From: Rhytidiadelphus loreus
Taxonomy: Eukaryota > Streptophyta > Bryopsida > Hypnales > Hylocomiaceae
Length of the DNA: 64,000 nt
Direction: 5' to 3'
Assembly: GCA_947034895.1 (NCBI GenBank)
Contig: OX344763.1
Coordinates: 56,047,025 to 56,111,024 of the forward strand
Positions 11,093 through 24,596 of the stretch are shown here, one piece after another (the first letter of the stretch is position 1; each line of letters starts with the position of its first letter). Below the pieces are notes generated by a model. It searched no databases, was not told the origin of the DNA, and saw only the letters and a program-made list of their open reading frames with translations. The position numbers and the translations under genes were made by a program.

Positions 11093-11277
11093 CATTCAAA
11101 ACAATATGCACGTTCGGGTAGTCACTGTCTATGATTTTGTGTGTGAAACTAAAAATTGGGGTAACGTTCTTGCCTTGTACTTTAATGACTGTTCAAAGAA
11201 ATATAATGTCATGGAAATTCATGTAAAGAAAATGGTAAAACATGTTTGTGCAAGTTGCATTTATTTCTAAACTCATG

Positions 11278-13867
11278 CATTGAAAACTATATGCACGTTT
11301 GGGTGGTCACTTTGAATGATTTTGTGCGTGAAACTAAAAATTGGGGCAATGTTCCTGCCTTGAACTTTAATGACTGTCCAAAAAAGTTTAATGTCAAGAG
11401 AATTCACGTAAAGAAAATGGTAAAACATGTTTGTGCAAGTTGCATATATTCCTAAACTCATGCATTCAAAACAATATGCACGTTCGGGTAGTCACTGTCT
11501 ATGATTTTGTGTGTGAAACTAAAAATTGGGGCAACGTTCTTGCCTTGTACTTTAATGACTGTTCCAAGAAATATAATGTCATGGAAATTCATGTAAAGAA
11601 AATGGTAAAACATGTTTGTGCAAGTTGCATTTATTTCTAAACTCATGCATTGAAAACTATATGCACGTTTGGGTGGTCACTTTGAATGATTTTGTGCGTG
11701 AAACTAAAAATTGGGGCAATGTTCCTGCCTTGAACTTTAATGACTGTCCAGAAAAATATAATGTCATGGAAATTCATGTAAAGAAAATGGTAAAACATGT
11801 TTGTGCAAGTTGCATTTATTTCTAAACTCATGCATTCAAAACAATATGCACGTTCGGGTAGTCACTGTCTATGATTTTGTGTGTGAAACTAAAAATTGGG
11901 GCAACGTTCTTGCCTTGTACTTTAATGACTGTTCCAAGAAATATAATGTCATGGAAATTCATGTAAAGAAAATGGTAAAACATGTTTGTGCAAGTTGCAT
12001 TTATTTCTAAACTCATGCATTCAAAACAATATGCACGTTCGGGTAGTCACTGTCTATGATTTTGTGTGTGAAACTAAAAATTGGGGCAACGTTCTTGCCT
12101 TCTACTTTAATGACTATTCAAAAAAATATAATGTCATGGAAATTCATGTAAAGAAAATGGTAAAACATGTTTGTGCAAGTTGCACTTATTTCTAAACTCA
12201 TGCATTCAAAACAATATGCACGTTCGGGTAGTCACTGTCTATGATTTTGTGTGTGAAACTAAAAATTGGGGCAACGTTCTTGCCTTGTAGTTTAATGACT
12301 ATTCAAAAACATATAATGTCATGGAAATTCATGTAAAGAAAATGGTAAAACATGTTTGTGCAAGTTGCATTTATTTCTAAACTCATGCATTCTAAACAAT
12401 ATGCACGTTCGGGTAGTCACTGTCTATGATTTTGTGTGTGAAACTAAAAATTGGGGCAACGTTCTTGCCTTGTACTTTAATGACTATTCAAAAAAATATA
12501 ATGTCATGGAAATTCACGTAAAGAAAATGGTAAAACATGTTTGTGCAAGTTGCATTTATTTCTAAACTCATGCATTCAAAACAATATGCACGTTCGGGTA
12601 GTCACTGTCTATGATTTTGTGTGTGAAACTAAAAATTGGGGCAACGTTCTTGCCTTGTACTTTAATGACTATTCAAAAAAATATAATGTCATGGAAATTC
12701 ACGTAAAGAAAATAGTAAAACATGTTTGTGCAAGTTGCATTTATTTCTAAACTCATGCATTGAAAACTATATGCACGTTTGGGTGGTCACTTTGAATGAT
12801 TTTGTGCGTGAAACTAAAAATTGGGGCAATGTTCCTGCCTTGAACTTTAATGACTGTCCAAAAAAATATAATGTCAAGAGAATTCACGTAAAGAAAATGG
12901 TAAAACATGTTTGTGCAAGTTGCATATATTCCTAAACTCATGCATTCAAAACAATATGCACGTTCGGGTAGTCACTGTCTATGATTTTGTGTGTGAAACT
13001 AAAAATTGGGGCAACGTTCTTGCCTTGTAGTTTAATGACTATTCAAAAAAATATAATGTCATGGAAATTCATGTAAAGAAAATGGTAAAACATGTTTGTG
13101 CAAGTTGCACTTATTTCTAAACTCATGCATTCAAAACAATATGCAAGTTCGGGTAGTCACTGTCTATGATTTTGTGTGTGAAACTAAAAATTGGGGCAAC
13201 GTTCTTGCCTTGTAGTTTAATGACTATTCAAAAAAATATAATGTCATGGAAATTCATGTAAAGAAAATGGTAAAACATGTTTGTGCAAGTTGCATTTATT
13301 TCTAAACTCATGCATTCAAAACAATATGCACGTTCGGGTAGTCACTGTCTATGATTTTGTGTGTGAAACTAAAAATTGGGGCAACATTCTTGCCTTGTAC
13401 TTTAATGACTGTTCAAAGAAATATAATGTCATGGAAATTCATGTAAAGAAAATAGTAAAACATTTTTGTGCAAGTTGCATTTATTTCTAAACTCATGCAT
13501 TCAAAACAATATGCACGTTCGGGTAGTCACTGTCTATGATTTTGTGTGTGAAACTAAAAATTGGGGCAACGTTCTTGCCTTGTACTTTAATGACTGTTCC
13601 AAGAAATATAATGTCATGGAAATTCATGTAAAGAAAATGGTAAAACATGTTTGTGCAAGTTGCACTTATTTCTAAACTCATGCATTCAAAACAATATGCA
13701 CGTTCGGGTAGTCACTGTCTATGATTTTGTGTGTGAAACTAAAAATTGGGGTAACGTTCTTGCCTTGTACTTTAATGACTGTTCAAAGAAATATAATGTC
13801 ATGGAAATTCATGTAAAGAAAATGGTAAAACATGTTTGTGCAAGTTGCACTTATTTCTAAACTCATG
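11278..13867. repeat. 14-monomer block, copy 2 (2590 bp)
   Basis: Copy of 8318-11277 lacking one member of each doubled monomer pair. Markers in order are the B monomer with AAAAAGTTTAATG, the B/A chimera, CTTCTACTTTAATG (copy 1 has TTTGATG), CATTCTAAAC, ATGCAAGTTCGGG, CAACATTC with CATTTTTGTG, and GGGGTAACG. Confidence 0.87.
11648..11832. repeat. Chimeric monomer B-to-A, third copy
   Basis: Same mosaic as at 8688, offset 2960, with one private change: CTGTCCAGAAAAATAT. The private base shows that substitutions have accumulated since the 16-monomer duplication. Confidence 0.88.
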
Positions 13868-14237
13868 CATTCAAAACAATATGCACGTTCGGGTAGTCAC
13901 TGTCTATGATTTTGTGTGTGAAACTAAAAATTGGGGCAACGTTCTTGCCTTGTACTTTATTGACTATTCAAAAAAATATAATGTCATGGAAATTCATGTA
14001 AAGAAAATGGGAAAACATGTTTGTGCAAGTTGCACTTATTTCTAAACTCATGCATTCAAAACAATATGCACGTTCGGGTAGTCACTGTCTATGATTTTGT
14101 GTGTGAAACTAAAAATTGGGGCAACGTTCTTGCCTTGTAGTTTAATGACTATTCAAAAAAATATAATGTCATGGAAATTCATGTAAAGAAAATGGTAAAA
14201 CATGTTTGTGCAAGTTGCATTTATTTCTAAACTCATG

Positions 14238-16457
14238 CATTCAAAACAATATGCACGTTCGGGTAGTCACTGTCTATGATTTTGTGTGTGAAACTAAAAA
14301 TTGGGGCAACGTTCTTGCCTTGTACTTTAATGACTATTCAAAAAAATATAATGTCATGGAAATTCATGTAAAGAAAATGGTAAAACATGTTTGTGCAAGT
14401 TGCACTTATTTCTAAACTCATGCATTCAAAACAATATGCACGTTCGGGTAGTCACTGTCTATGATTTTGTGTGTGAAACTAAAAATTGGGGCAACGTTCT
14501 TGCCTTGTACTTTAATGACTATTCAAAAAAATATAATGTCATGGAAATTCACGTAAAGAAAATAGTAAAACATGTTTGTGCAAGTTGCATTTATTTCTAA
14601 ACTCATGCATTGAAAACTATATGCACGTTTGGGTGGTCACTGTCTATGATTTTGTGCATGAAACTAAAAATTGGGGCAATGTTCCTGCCTTGAACTTTAA
14701 TGATTGTCCAAAAAAATATAATGTCAAGAGAATTCACGTAAAGAAAATGGTAAAACATGTTTGTGCAAGTTGCATATATTCCTAAACTCATGCATTCCAA
14801 ACAATATGCACGTTCGGATAGTCACTGTCTATGATTTTGTGTGTGAAACTAAAAATTGGGGCAACGTTCTTGCCTTGTACTTTAATGACTATTCAAAAAA
14901 ATATAATGTCATGGAAATTCATGTAAAGAAAATGGTAAAACATGTTTGTGCAAGTTGCACTTATTTCTAAACTCATGCATTCAAAACAATATGCACGTTC
15001 GGGTAGTCACTGTCTATGATTTTGTGTGTGAAACTAAAAATTGGGGCAACGTTCTTGCCTTGTACTTTAATGACTATTCAAAAAAATATAATGTCATGGA
15101 AATTCACGTAAAGAAAATAGTAAAACATGTTTGTGCAAGTTGCATTTATTTCTAAACTCATGCATTGAAAACTATATGCACGTTTGGGTGGTCACTTTGA
15201 ATGATTTTGTGCGTGAAACTAAAGATTGGGGCAATGTTCCTGCCTTGAACTTTAATGACTGTCCAAAAAAATATAATGTCAAGAGAATTCACGTAAAGAA
15301 AATGGTAAAACATGTTTGTGCAAGTTGCATATATTCCTAAATTCATGCATTCAAAACAATATGCACGTTCGGATAGTCACTGTCTATGATTTTGTGTGTG
15401 AAACTAAAAATTGGGGCAACGTTCTTGCCTTGTACTTTAATGACTATTCAAAAAAATATAATGTCATGGAAATTCATGTAAAGAAAATGGTAAAACATGT
15501 TTGTGCAAGTTGCACTTATTTCTAAACTCATGCATTCAAAACAATATGCAAGTTCGGGTAGTCACTGTCTATGATTTTGTGTGTGAAACTAAAAATTGGG
15601 GCAACGTTCTTGCCTTGTACTTTAATGACTATTCAAAAAAATATAATGTCATGGAAATTCACGTAAAGAAAATAGTAAAACATGTTTGTGCAAGTTGCAT
15701 TTATTTCTAAACTCATGCATTGAAAACTATATGCACGTTTGGGTGGTCACTTTGAATGATTTTGTGCGTGAAACTAAAAATTGGGGCAATGTTCCTGCCT
15801 TGAACTTTAATGACTGTCCAAAAAAATATAATGTCAATAGAATTCACGTAAAGAAAATGGTAAAACATGTTTGTGCAAGTTGCATATATTCCTAAATTCA
15901 TGCATTCAAAACAATATGCACGTTCGGATAGTCACTGTCTATGATTTTGTGTGTGAAACTAAAAATTGGGGCAACGTTCTTGCCTTGTACTTTAATGACT
16001 ATTCAAAAAAATATAATGTCATGGAAATTCATGTAAAGAAAATGGTAAAACATGTTTGTGCAAGTTGCACTTATTTCTAAACTCATGCATTCAAAACAAT
16101 ATGCAAGTTCGGGTAGTCACTGTCTATGATTTTGTGTGTGAAACTAAAAATTGGGGCAACGTTCTTGCCTTGTACTTTAATGACTATTCAAAAAAATATA
16201 ATGTCATGGAAATTCACGTAAAGAAAATAGTAAAACATGTTTGTGCAAGTTGCATTTATTTCTAAACTCATGCATTGAAAACTATATGCACGTTTGGGTG
16301 GTCACTTTGAATGATTTTGTGCGTGAAACTAAAAATTGGGGCAATGTTCCTGCCTTGAACTTTAATGACTGTCCAAAAAAATATAATGTCAAGAGAATTC
16401 ACGTAAAGAAAATGGTAAAACATGTTTGTGCAAGTTGCATATATTCCTAAACTCATG
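14238..16457. repeat. Four A-A-B trimers (555 bp period)
   Basis: Units 14238-14792, 14793-15347, 15348-15902 and 15903-16457 each hold an A monomer ending GCACTTATT, an A monomer with CACGTAAAGAAAATAG, and a B monomer. Later units share TTCGGATAG in the first monomer, and the last two share ATGCAAGTTCGGG in the second. The B monomers carry private changes: CACTGTCTATG with GTGCATG (14608), AAAGATTGGGG (15163) and GTCAATAGAATT (15718). The trimer is a local higher-order unit that also appears at 1101-2395 and in the copy at 18678-20157. Confidence 0.88.
14608..14792. repeat. Mosaic B monomer with an internal A patch
   Basis: B states at 5, 11, 23 and 28, A states at 35-38 (CACTGTCTATG), then C50 and B states onward, with a private GTGCATG. 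A similar patch with GTGCGTG occurs in B monomers at 30146, 31071, 36251, 40321, 42726 and 63261. The patch covers at least positions 35-38 and at most 29-49. Confidence 0.82.
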
Positions 16458-18677
16458 CATTCAAAACAATATGCACGTTCGGGTAGTCACTGTCTATGAT
16501 TTTGTGTGTGAAACTAAAAATTGGGGCAACGTTCTTGCCTTGTACTTTAATAACTGTTCAAAGAAATATAATGTCATGGAAATTCATGTAAAGAAAATGG
16601 TAAAACATGTTTGTGCAAGTTGCATTTATTTCTAAACTCATGCATTCAAAACAATATGCACGTTCGGGTAGTCACTGTCTATGATTTTGTATGTGAAACT
16701 AAAAATTGGGGCAACGTTCTTGCCTTGTACTTTAATGACTGTTCCAAGAAATATAATGTCATGGAAATTCATGTAAAGAAAATGGTAAAACATGTTTGCG
16801 CAAGTTGCATTTATTTCTAAACTCATGCATTCAAAACAATATGCACGTTCGGGTAGTCACTGTCTATGATTTTGTGTGTGAAACTAAAAATTGGGGCAAC
16901 GTTCTTGCCTTGTACTTTAATGACTATTCAAAAAAATATAATGTCATGGAAATTCATGTAAAGAAAATGGTAAAACATGTTTGTGCAAGTTGCACTTATT
17001 TCTAAACTCATGCATTCAAAACAATATGCACGTTCGGGTAGTCACTGTCTATGATTTTGTGTGTGAAACTAAAAATTGGGGCAACGTTCTTGCCTTGTAG
17101 TTTAATGACTATTTAAAAGAATATAATGTCATGGAAATTCATGTAAAGAAAATAGTAAAACATGTTTGTGCAAGTTGCATTTATTTCTAAACTCATGCAT
17201 TCAAAACAATATGCACGTTCGGGTAGTCACTGTCTATGATTTTGTGTGTGAAACTAAAAATTGGGGCAACGTTCTTGCCTTGTACTTTAATGACTGTTCA
17301 AAGAAATATAATGTCATGGAAATTCATGTAAAGAAAATGGTAAAACATGTTTGTGCAAGTTGCATTTATTTCTAAACTCATGCATTCAAAACAATATGCA
17401 CGTTCGGGTAGTCACTGTCTATGATTTTGTGTGTGAAACTAAAAATTGGGGCAACGTTCTTGCCTTGTAGTTTAATGACTATTCAAAAAAATATAATGTC
17501 ATGGAAATTCATGTAAAGAAAATGGTAAAACATGTTTGTGCAAGTTGCACTTATTTCTAAACTCATGCATTCAAAACAATATGCACGTTCGGGTAGTCAC
17601 TGTCTATGATTTTGTGTGTGAAACTAAAAATTGGGGCAACGTTCTTGCCTTGTAGTTTAATGACTATTCAAAAAAATATAATGTCATGGAAATTCATGTA
17701 AAGAAAATGGTAAAACATGTTTGTGCAAGTTGCATTTATTTCTAAACTCATGCATTCAAAACAATATGCACGTTCGGGTAGTCACTGTCTATGATTTTGT
17801 GTGTGAAACTAAAAATTGGGGCAACGTTCTTGCCTTGTACTCTAATGACTGTTCAAAGAAATATAATGTCATGGAAATTCATGTAAAGAAAATGGTAAAA
17901 CATGTTTGTGCAAGTTGCACTTATTTCTAAACTCATGCATTCAAAACAATATGCACGTTCGGGTAGTCACTGTCTATGATTTTGTGTGTGAAACTAAAAA
18001 TAAGGGCAACGTTCTTGCCTTGTACTTTAATGACTGTTCAAAAAAATATAATGTCATGGAAATTCATGTAAAGAAAATGGTAAAACATGTTTGTGCAAGT
18101 TGCATTTATTCCTAAACTCATGCATTCAAAACAATATGCACGTTCGGGTAGTCACTGTCTATGATTTTGTGTGTGAAACTAAAAATTGGGGCAACGTTCT
18201 TGCCTTGTACTTTAATGACTGTTCGAAGAAATATAATGTCATGGAAATTCATGTAAAGAAAATGGTAAAACATGTTTGTGCAAGTTGCACTTATTTCTAA
18301 ACTCATGCATTCAAAACAATATGCACGTTCGGGTAGTCACTGTCTATGATTTTGTGTGTGAAACTAAAAATAAGGGCAACGTTCTTGCCTTGTACTTTAA
18401 TGACTGTTCAAAAAAATATAATGTCATGGAAATTCATGTAAAGAAAATGGTAAAACATGTTTGTGCAAGTTGCATTTATTCCTAAACTCATGCATTCAAA
18501 ACAATATGCACGTTCGGGTAGTCACTGTCTATGATTTTGTGTGTGAAACTAAAAATTGGGGCAACGTTCTTGCCTTGTACTTTAATGACTATTCAAAAAA
18601 ATATAATGTCATGGAAATTCATGTAAAGAAAATGGGAAAACATGTTTGTGCAAGTTGCACTTATTTCTAAACTCATG
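14978..18677. repeat. 20-monomer block, copy 1 (3700 bp)
   Basis: Copied directly downstream with offset 3700. Shared rare markers in order are AAAGATTGGGG, ATGCAAGTTCGGG twice, GTCAATAGAATT, TTTAATAACTG, TTTTGTATGTGAAAC with CATGTTTGCGC, TAGTTTAATGACTATTTAAAAG, TGTACTCTAATG and AAAATAAGGGC. It includes three of the four 555-base trimers, so the trimers existed before the 20-monomer event. Confidence 0.9.
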
Positions 18678-21600
18678 CATTCAAAACAATATGCACGTTC
18701 GGGTAGTCACTGTCTATGATTTTGTGTGTGAAACTAAAAATTGGGGCAACGTTCTTGCCTTGTACTTTAATGACTATTCAAAAAAATATAATGTCATGGA
18801 AATTCACGTAAAGAAAATAGTAAAACATGTTTGTGCAAGTTGCATTTATTTCTAAACTCATGCATTGAAAACTATATGCACGTTTGGGTGGTCACTTTGA
18901 ATGATTTTGTGCGTGAAACTAAAGATTGGGGCAATGTTCCTGCCTTGAACTTTAATGACTGTCCAAAAAAATATAATGTCAAGAGAATTCACGTAAAGAA
19001 AATGGTAAAACATGTTTGTGCAAGTTGCATATATTCCTAAATTCATGCATTCAAAACAATATGCACGTTCGGATAGTCACTGTCTATGATTTTGTGTGTG
19101 AAACTAAAAATTGGGGCAACGTTCTTGCCTTGTACTTTAATGACTATTCAAAAAAATATAATGTCATGGAAATTCATGTAAAGAAAATGGTAAAACATGT
19201 TTGTGCAAGTTGCACTTATTTCTAAACTCATGCATTCAAAACAATATGCAAGTTCGGGTAGTCACTGTCTATGATTTTGTGTGTGAAACTAAAAATTGGG
19301 GCAACGTTCTTGCCTTGTACTTTAATGACTATTCAAAAAAATATAATGTCATGGAAATTCACGTAAAGAAAATAGTAAAACATGTTTGTGCAAGTTGCAT
19401 TTATTTCTAAACTCATGCATTGAAAACTATATGCACGTTTGGGTGGTCACTTTGAATGATTTTGTGCGTGAAACTAAAAATTGGGGCAATGTTCCTGCCT
19501 TGAACTTTAATGACTGTCCAAAAAAATATAATGTCAATAGAATTCACGTAAAGAAAATGGTAAAACATGTTTGTGCAAGTTGCATATATTCCTAAATTCA
19601 TGCATTCAAAACAATATGCACGTTCGGATAGTCACTGTCTATGATTTTGTGTGTGAAACTAAAAATTGGGGCAACGTTCTTGCCTTGTACTTTAATGACT
19701 ATTCAAAAAAATATAATGTCATGGAAATTCATGTAAAGAAAATGGTAAAACATGTTTGTGCAAGTTGCACTTATTTCTAAACTCATGCATTCAAAACAAT
19801 ATGCAAGTTCGGGTAGTCACTGTCTATGATTTTGTGTGTGAAACTAAAAATTGGGGCAACGTTCTTGCCTTGTACTTTAATGACTATTCAAAAAAATATA
19901 ATGTCATGGAAATTCACGTAAAGAAAATAGTAAAACATGTTTGTGCAAGTTGCATTTATTTCTAAACTCATGCATTGAAAACTATATGCACGTTTGGGTG
20001 GTCACTTTGAATGATTTTGTGCGTGAAACTAAAAATTGGGGCAATGTTCCTGCCTTGAACTTTAATGACTGTCCAAAAAAATATAATGTCAAGAGAATTC
20101 ACGTAAAGAAAATGGTAAAACATGTTTGTGCAAGTTGCATATATTCCTAAACTCATGCATTCAAAACAATATGCACGTTCGGGTAGTCACTGTCTATGAT
20201 TTTGTGTGTGAAACTAAAAATTGGGGCAACGTTCTTGCCTTGTACTTTAATAACTGTTCAAAGAAATATAATGTCATGGAAATTCATGTAAAGAAAATGG
20301 TAAAACATGTTTGTGCAAGTTGCATTTATTTCTAAACTCATGCATTCAAAACAATATGCACGTTCGGGTAGTCACTGTCTATGATTTTGTATGTGAAACT
20401 AAAAATTGGGGCAACGTTCTTGCCTTGTACTTTAATGACTGTTCCAAGAAATATAATGTCATGGAAATTCATGTAAAGAAAATGGTAAAACATGTTTGCG
20501 CAAGTTGCATTTATTTCTAAACTCATGCATTCAAAACAATATGCACGTTCGGGTAGTCACTGTCTATGATTTTGTGTGTGAAACTAAAAATTGGGGCAAC
20601 GTTCTTGCCTTGTACTTTAATGACTATTCAAAAAAATATAATGTCATGGAAATTCATGTAAAGAAAATGGTAAAACATGTTTGTGCAAGTTGCACTTATT
20701 TCTAAACTCATGCATTCAAAACAATATGCACGTTCGGGTAGTCACTGTCTATGATTTTGTGTGTGAAACTAAAAATTGGGGCAACGTTCTTGCCTTGTAG
20801 TTTAATGACTATTTAAAAGAATATAATGTCATGGAAATTCATGTAAAGAAAATAGTAAAACATGTTTGTGCAAGTTGCATTTATTTCTAAACTCATGCAT
20901 TCAAAACAATATGCACGTTCGGGTAGTCACTGTCTATGATTTTGTGTGTGAAACTAAAAATTGGGGCAACGTTCTTGCCTTGTACTTTAATGACTGTTCA
21001 AAGAAATATAATGTCATGGAAATTCATGTAAAGAAAATGGTAAAACATGTTTGTGCAAGTTGCACTTATTTCTAAACTCATGCATTCAAAACAATATGCA
21101 CGTTCGGGTAGTCACTGTCTATGATTTTGTGTGTGAAACTAAAAATTGGGGCAACGTTCTTGCCTTGTAGTTTAATGACTATTCAAAAAAATATAATGTC
21201 ATGGAAATTCATGTAAAGAAAATGGTAAAACATGTTTGTGCAAGTTGCACTTATTTCTAAACTCATGCATTCAAAACAATATGCACGTTCGGGTAGTCAC
21301 TGTCTATGATTTTGTGTGTGAAACTAAAAATTGGGGCAACGTTCTTGCCTTGTAGTTTAATGACTATTCAAAAAAATATAATGTCATGGAAATTCATGTA
21401 AAGAAAATGGTAAAACATGTTTGTGCAAGTTGCATTTATTTCTAAACTCATGCATTCAAAACAATATGCACGTTCGGGTAGTCACTGTCTATGATTTTGT
21501 GTGTGAAACTAAAAATTGGGGCAACGTTCTTGCCTTGTACTCTAATGACTGTTCAAAGAAATATAATGTCATGGAAATTCATGTAAAGAAAATGGTAAAA

Positions 21601-21990
21601 CATGTTTGTGCAAGTTGCACTTATTTCTAAACTCATGCATTCAAAACAATATGCACGTTCGGGTAGTCACTGTCTATGATTTTGTGTGTGAAACTAAAAA
21701 TAAGGGCAACGTTCTTGCCTTGTACTTTAATGACTGTTCAAAAAAATATAATGTCATGGAAATTCATGTAAAGAAAATGGTAAAACATGTTTGTGCAAGT
21801 TGCATTTATTCCTAAACTCATGCATTCAAAACAATATGCACGTTCGGGTAGTCACTGTCTATGATTTTGTGTGTGAAACTAAAAATTGGGGCAACGTTCT
21901 TGCCTTGTACTTTAATGACTGTTCGAAGAAATATAATGTCATGGAAATTCATGTAAAGAAAATGGTAAAACATGTTTGTGCAAGTTGCAT
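18678..21990. repeat. 20-monomer block, copy 2 (about 3.3 kb retained)
   Basis: Matches 14978 to about 18290 marker by marker. One visible difference is GCACTTATT near 21061 where copy 1 has GCATTTATT (17361). Similarity ends inside the 21823 monomer, which ends CATTTATTACTAAAC, after which the monomer order changes. Confidence 0.88.
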
Positions 21991-22007
21991 TTATTACTAA
22001 ACTCATG

Positions 22008-23672
22008 CATTCAAAACAATATGCACGTTCGGGTAGTCACTGTCTATGATTTTGTGTGTGAAACTAAAAATTGGGGCAACGTTCTTGCCTTGTACTTTAA
22101 TGACTGTTCAAAGAAATATAATGTCATGGAAATTCATGTAAAGAAAATGGTAAAACATGTTTGTGCAAGTTGCACTTATTTCTAAACTCATGCATTCAAA
22201 ACAATATGCACGTTCGGGTAGTCACTGTCTATGATTTTGTGTGTGAAACTAAAAATAAGGGCAACGTTCTTGCCTTGTACTTTAATGACTGTTCAAAAAA
22301 ATATAATGTCATGGAAATTCATGTAAAGAAAATGGTAAAACATGTTTGTGCAAGTTGCATTTATTCCTAAACTCATGCATTCAAAACAATATGCACGTTC
22401 GGGTAGTCACTGTCTATGATTTTGTGTGTGAAACTAAAAATTGGGGCAACGTTCTTGCCTTGTACTTTAATGACTGTTCGAAGAAATATAATGTCATGGA
22501 AATTCATGTAAAGAAAATGGTAAAACATGTTTGTGCAAGTTGCATTTATTCCTAAACTCATGCATTCAAAACAATATGCACGTTCGGGTAGTCACTGTCT
22601 ATGATTTTGTGTGTGAAACTAAAAATCAGGGCAACGTTCTTGCCTTGTACTTTAATGACTGTTCAAAAAAATATAATGTCATGGAAATTCATGTAAAGAA
22701 AATGGTAAAACATGTTTGTGCAAGTTGCACTTATTTCTAAACTCATGCATTCAAAACAATATGCACGTTCGGGTAGTCACTGTCTATGATTTTGTGTGTG
22801 AAACTAAAAATTGGGGTAACGTTCTTGCCTTGTACTTTAATGACTGTTCAAAGAAATATAATGTCATGGAAATTCATGTAAAGAAAATGGTAAAACATGT
22901 TTGTGCAAGTTGCACTTATTTCTAAACTCATGCATTCAAAACAATATGCACGTTCGGGTAGTCACTGTCTATGATTTTGTGTGTGAAACTAAAAATTGCG
23001 GCAACGTTCTTGCCTTGTACTTTAATGACTGTTCAAAGAAATATAATGTCATGGAAATTCATGTAAAGAAAATGGTAAAACATGTTTGTGCAAGTTGCAT
23101 TTATTTCTAAACTCATGCATTCCAAACAATATGCACGTTCGGATAGTCACTGTCTATGATTTTGTGTGTGAAACTAAAAATTGGGGCAACGTTCTTGCCT
23201 TGTACTTTAATGACCATTCAAAGAAATATAATGTCATGGAAATTCATGTAAAGAAAATGGTAAAACATGTTTGTGCAAGTTGCATTTATTTCTAAACTCA
23301 TGCATTCCAAACAATATGCACGTTCGGATAGTCACTGTCTATGATTTTGTGTGTGAAACTAAAAATTGGGGCAACGTTCTTGCCTTGTACTTTAATGACT
23401 ATTCAAAAAAATATAATGTCATGGAAATTCATGTAAAGAAAATGGTCAAACATGTTTGTGCAAGTTGCACTTATTTCTAAACTCATGCATTCAAAACAAT
23501 ATGCAAGTTCGGGTAGTCACTGTCTATGATTTTGTGTGTGAAACTAAAAATTGGGGCAACGTTCTTGCCTTGTACTTTAATGACTATTCAAAAAAATATA
23601 ATGTCATGGAAATTCACGTAAAGAAAATAGTAAAACATGTTTGTGCAAGTTGCATTTATTTCTAAACTCATG
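22008..23672. repeat. Type A run with AAGGG / CAGGG / GCGGC variants
   Basis: Nine type A monomers. They include AAAATAAGGGC (22193), AAAATCAGGGC (22563), GGGGTAACG (22748), AATTGCGGC (22933), two CATTCCAAAC-TTCGGATAG units (23118, 23303) and ATGCAAGTTCGGG (23488). Variants at the first bases of the GGGG run are common here. No non-satellite sequence is present. Confidence 0.85.
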
Positions 23673-24596
23673 CATTAAAAACTATATGCACGTTTGGGTG
23701 GTCACTTTGAATGATTTTGTGCGTGAAACTAAAATTGGGGCAATGTTCCTGCCTTGAACTTTAATGTCTGTCCAAAAAAATATAATGTCAAGAGAATTCA
23801 CGTAAAGAAAATGGTAAAACATGTTTGTGCAAGTTGCATATATTCCTAAACTCATGCATTCAAAACAATATGCACGTTCGGGTAGTCACTGTCTATGATT
23901 TTGTGTGTGAAACTAAAAATTGGGGCAACGTTCTTGCCTTGTACTTTAATGACTATTCAAAAAAATATAATGTCATGGAAATTCATGTAAAGAAAATGGT
24001 AAAACATGTTTGTGCAAGTTGCACTTATTTCTAAACTCATGCATTCAAAACAATATGCATGTGCGGGTAGTCACTGTCTATGATTTTGTGTGTGAAACTA
24101 AAAATTGGGGCAACGTTCTTGCCTTGTACTTTAATGACTATTCAAAAAAATATAATGTCATGGAAATTCATGTAAAGAAAATGGTAAAACATGTTTGTGC
24201 AAGTTGCATTTATTTCTAAACTCATGCATTCAAAACAATATGCACGTTCGGGTAGTCACTGTCTATGATTTTGTGTGTGAAACTAAAAATTGCGGCAACG
24301 TTCTTGCCTTGTACTTTAATGACTGTTCAAAGAAATATAATGTCATGGAAATTCATGTAAAGAAAATGGTAAAACATGTTTGTGCAAGTTGCATTTATTT
24401 CTAAACTCATGCATTCAAAACAATATGCACGTTCGGGTAGTCACTGTCTATGATTTTGTGTGTGAAACTAAAAATTGGGGCAACGTTCTTGCCTTGTACT
24501 TTAATGACTGTTCAAAGAAATATAATGTCATGGAAATTCATGTAAAGAAAATGGTAAAACATGTTTGTGCAAGTTGCATTTATTTCTAAACTCATG
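23673..24596. repeat. 5-monomer block led by a 184-bp B monomer, copy 1
   Basis: The first unit (23673-23856) is type B, starts CATTAAAAACTATATG, has lost one A (GAAACTAAAATTGGGG) and has TTTAATGTCTGTCC. Following A units carry GCATGTGCGGGTAG (24042) and AATTGCGGC (24227). The set recurs at 26447 with offset 2774, which equals 15 monomers less one base. Confidence 0.9.

Larger units (their letters stand above)
8318..11277. repeat. 16-monomer block, copy 1 (2960 bp)
   Basis: Begins with the B monomer carrying AAAAAGTTTAATG and is followed directly by a copy at 11278. The offset is 2960 up to about 10537, then 2775, then 2590, because copy 1 carries two extra monomers: 10353/10538 are a doubled unit and 10723/10908 are a doubled unit. 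The block starts inside the older 3331-base duplication, so it postdates it. Confidence 0.88.
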
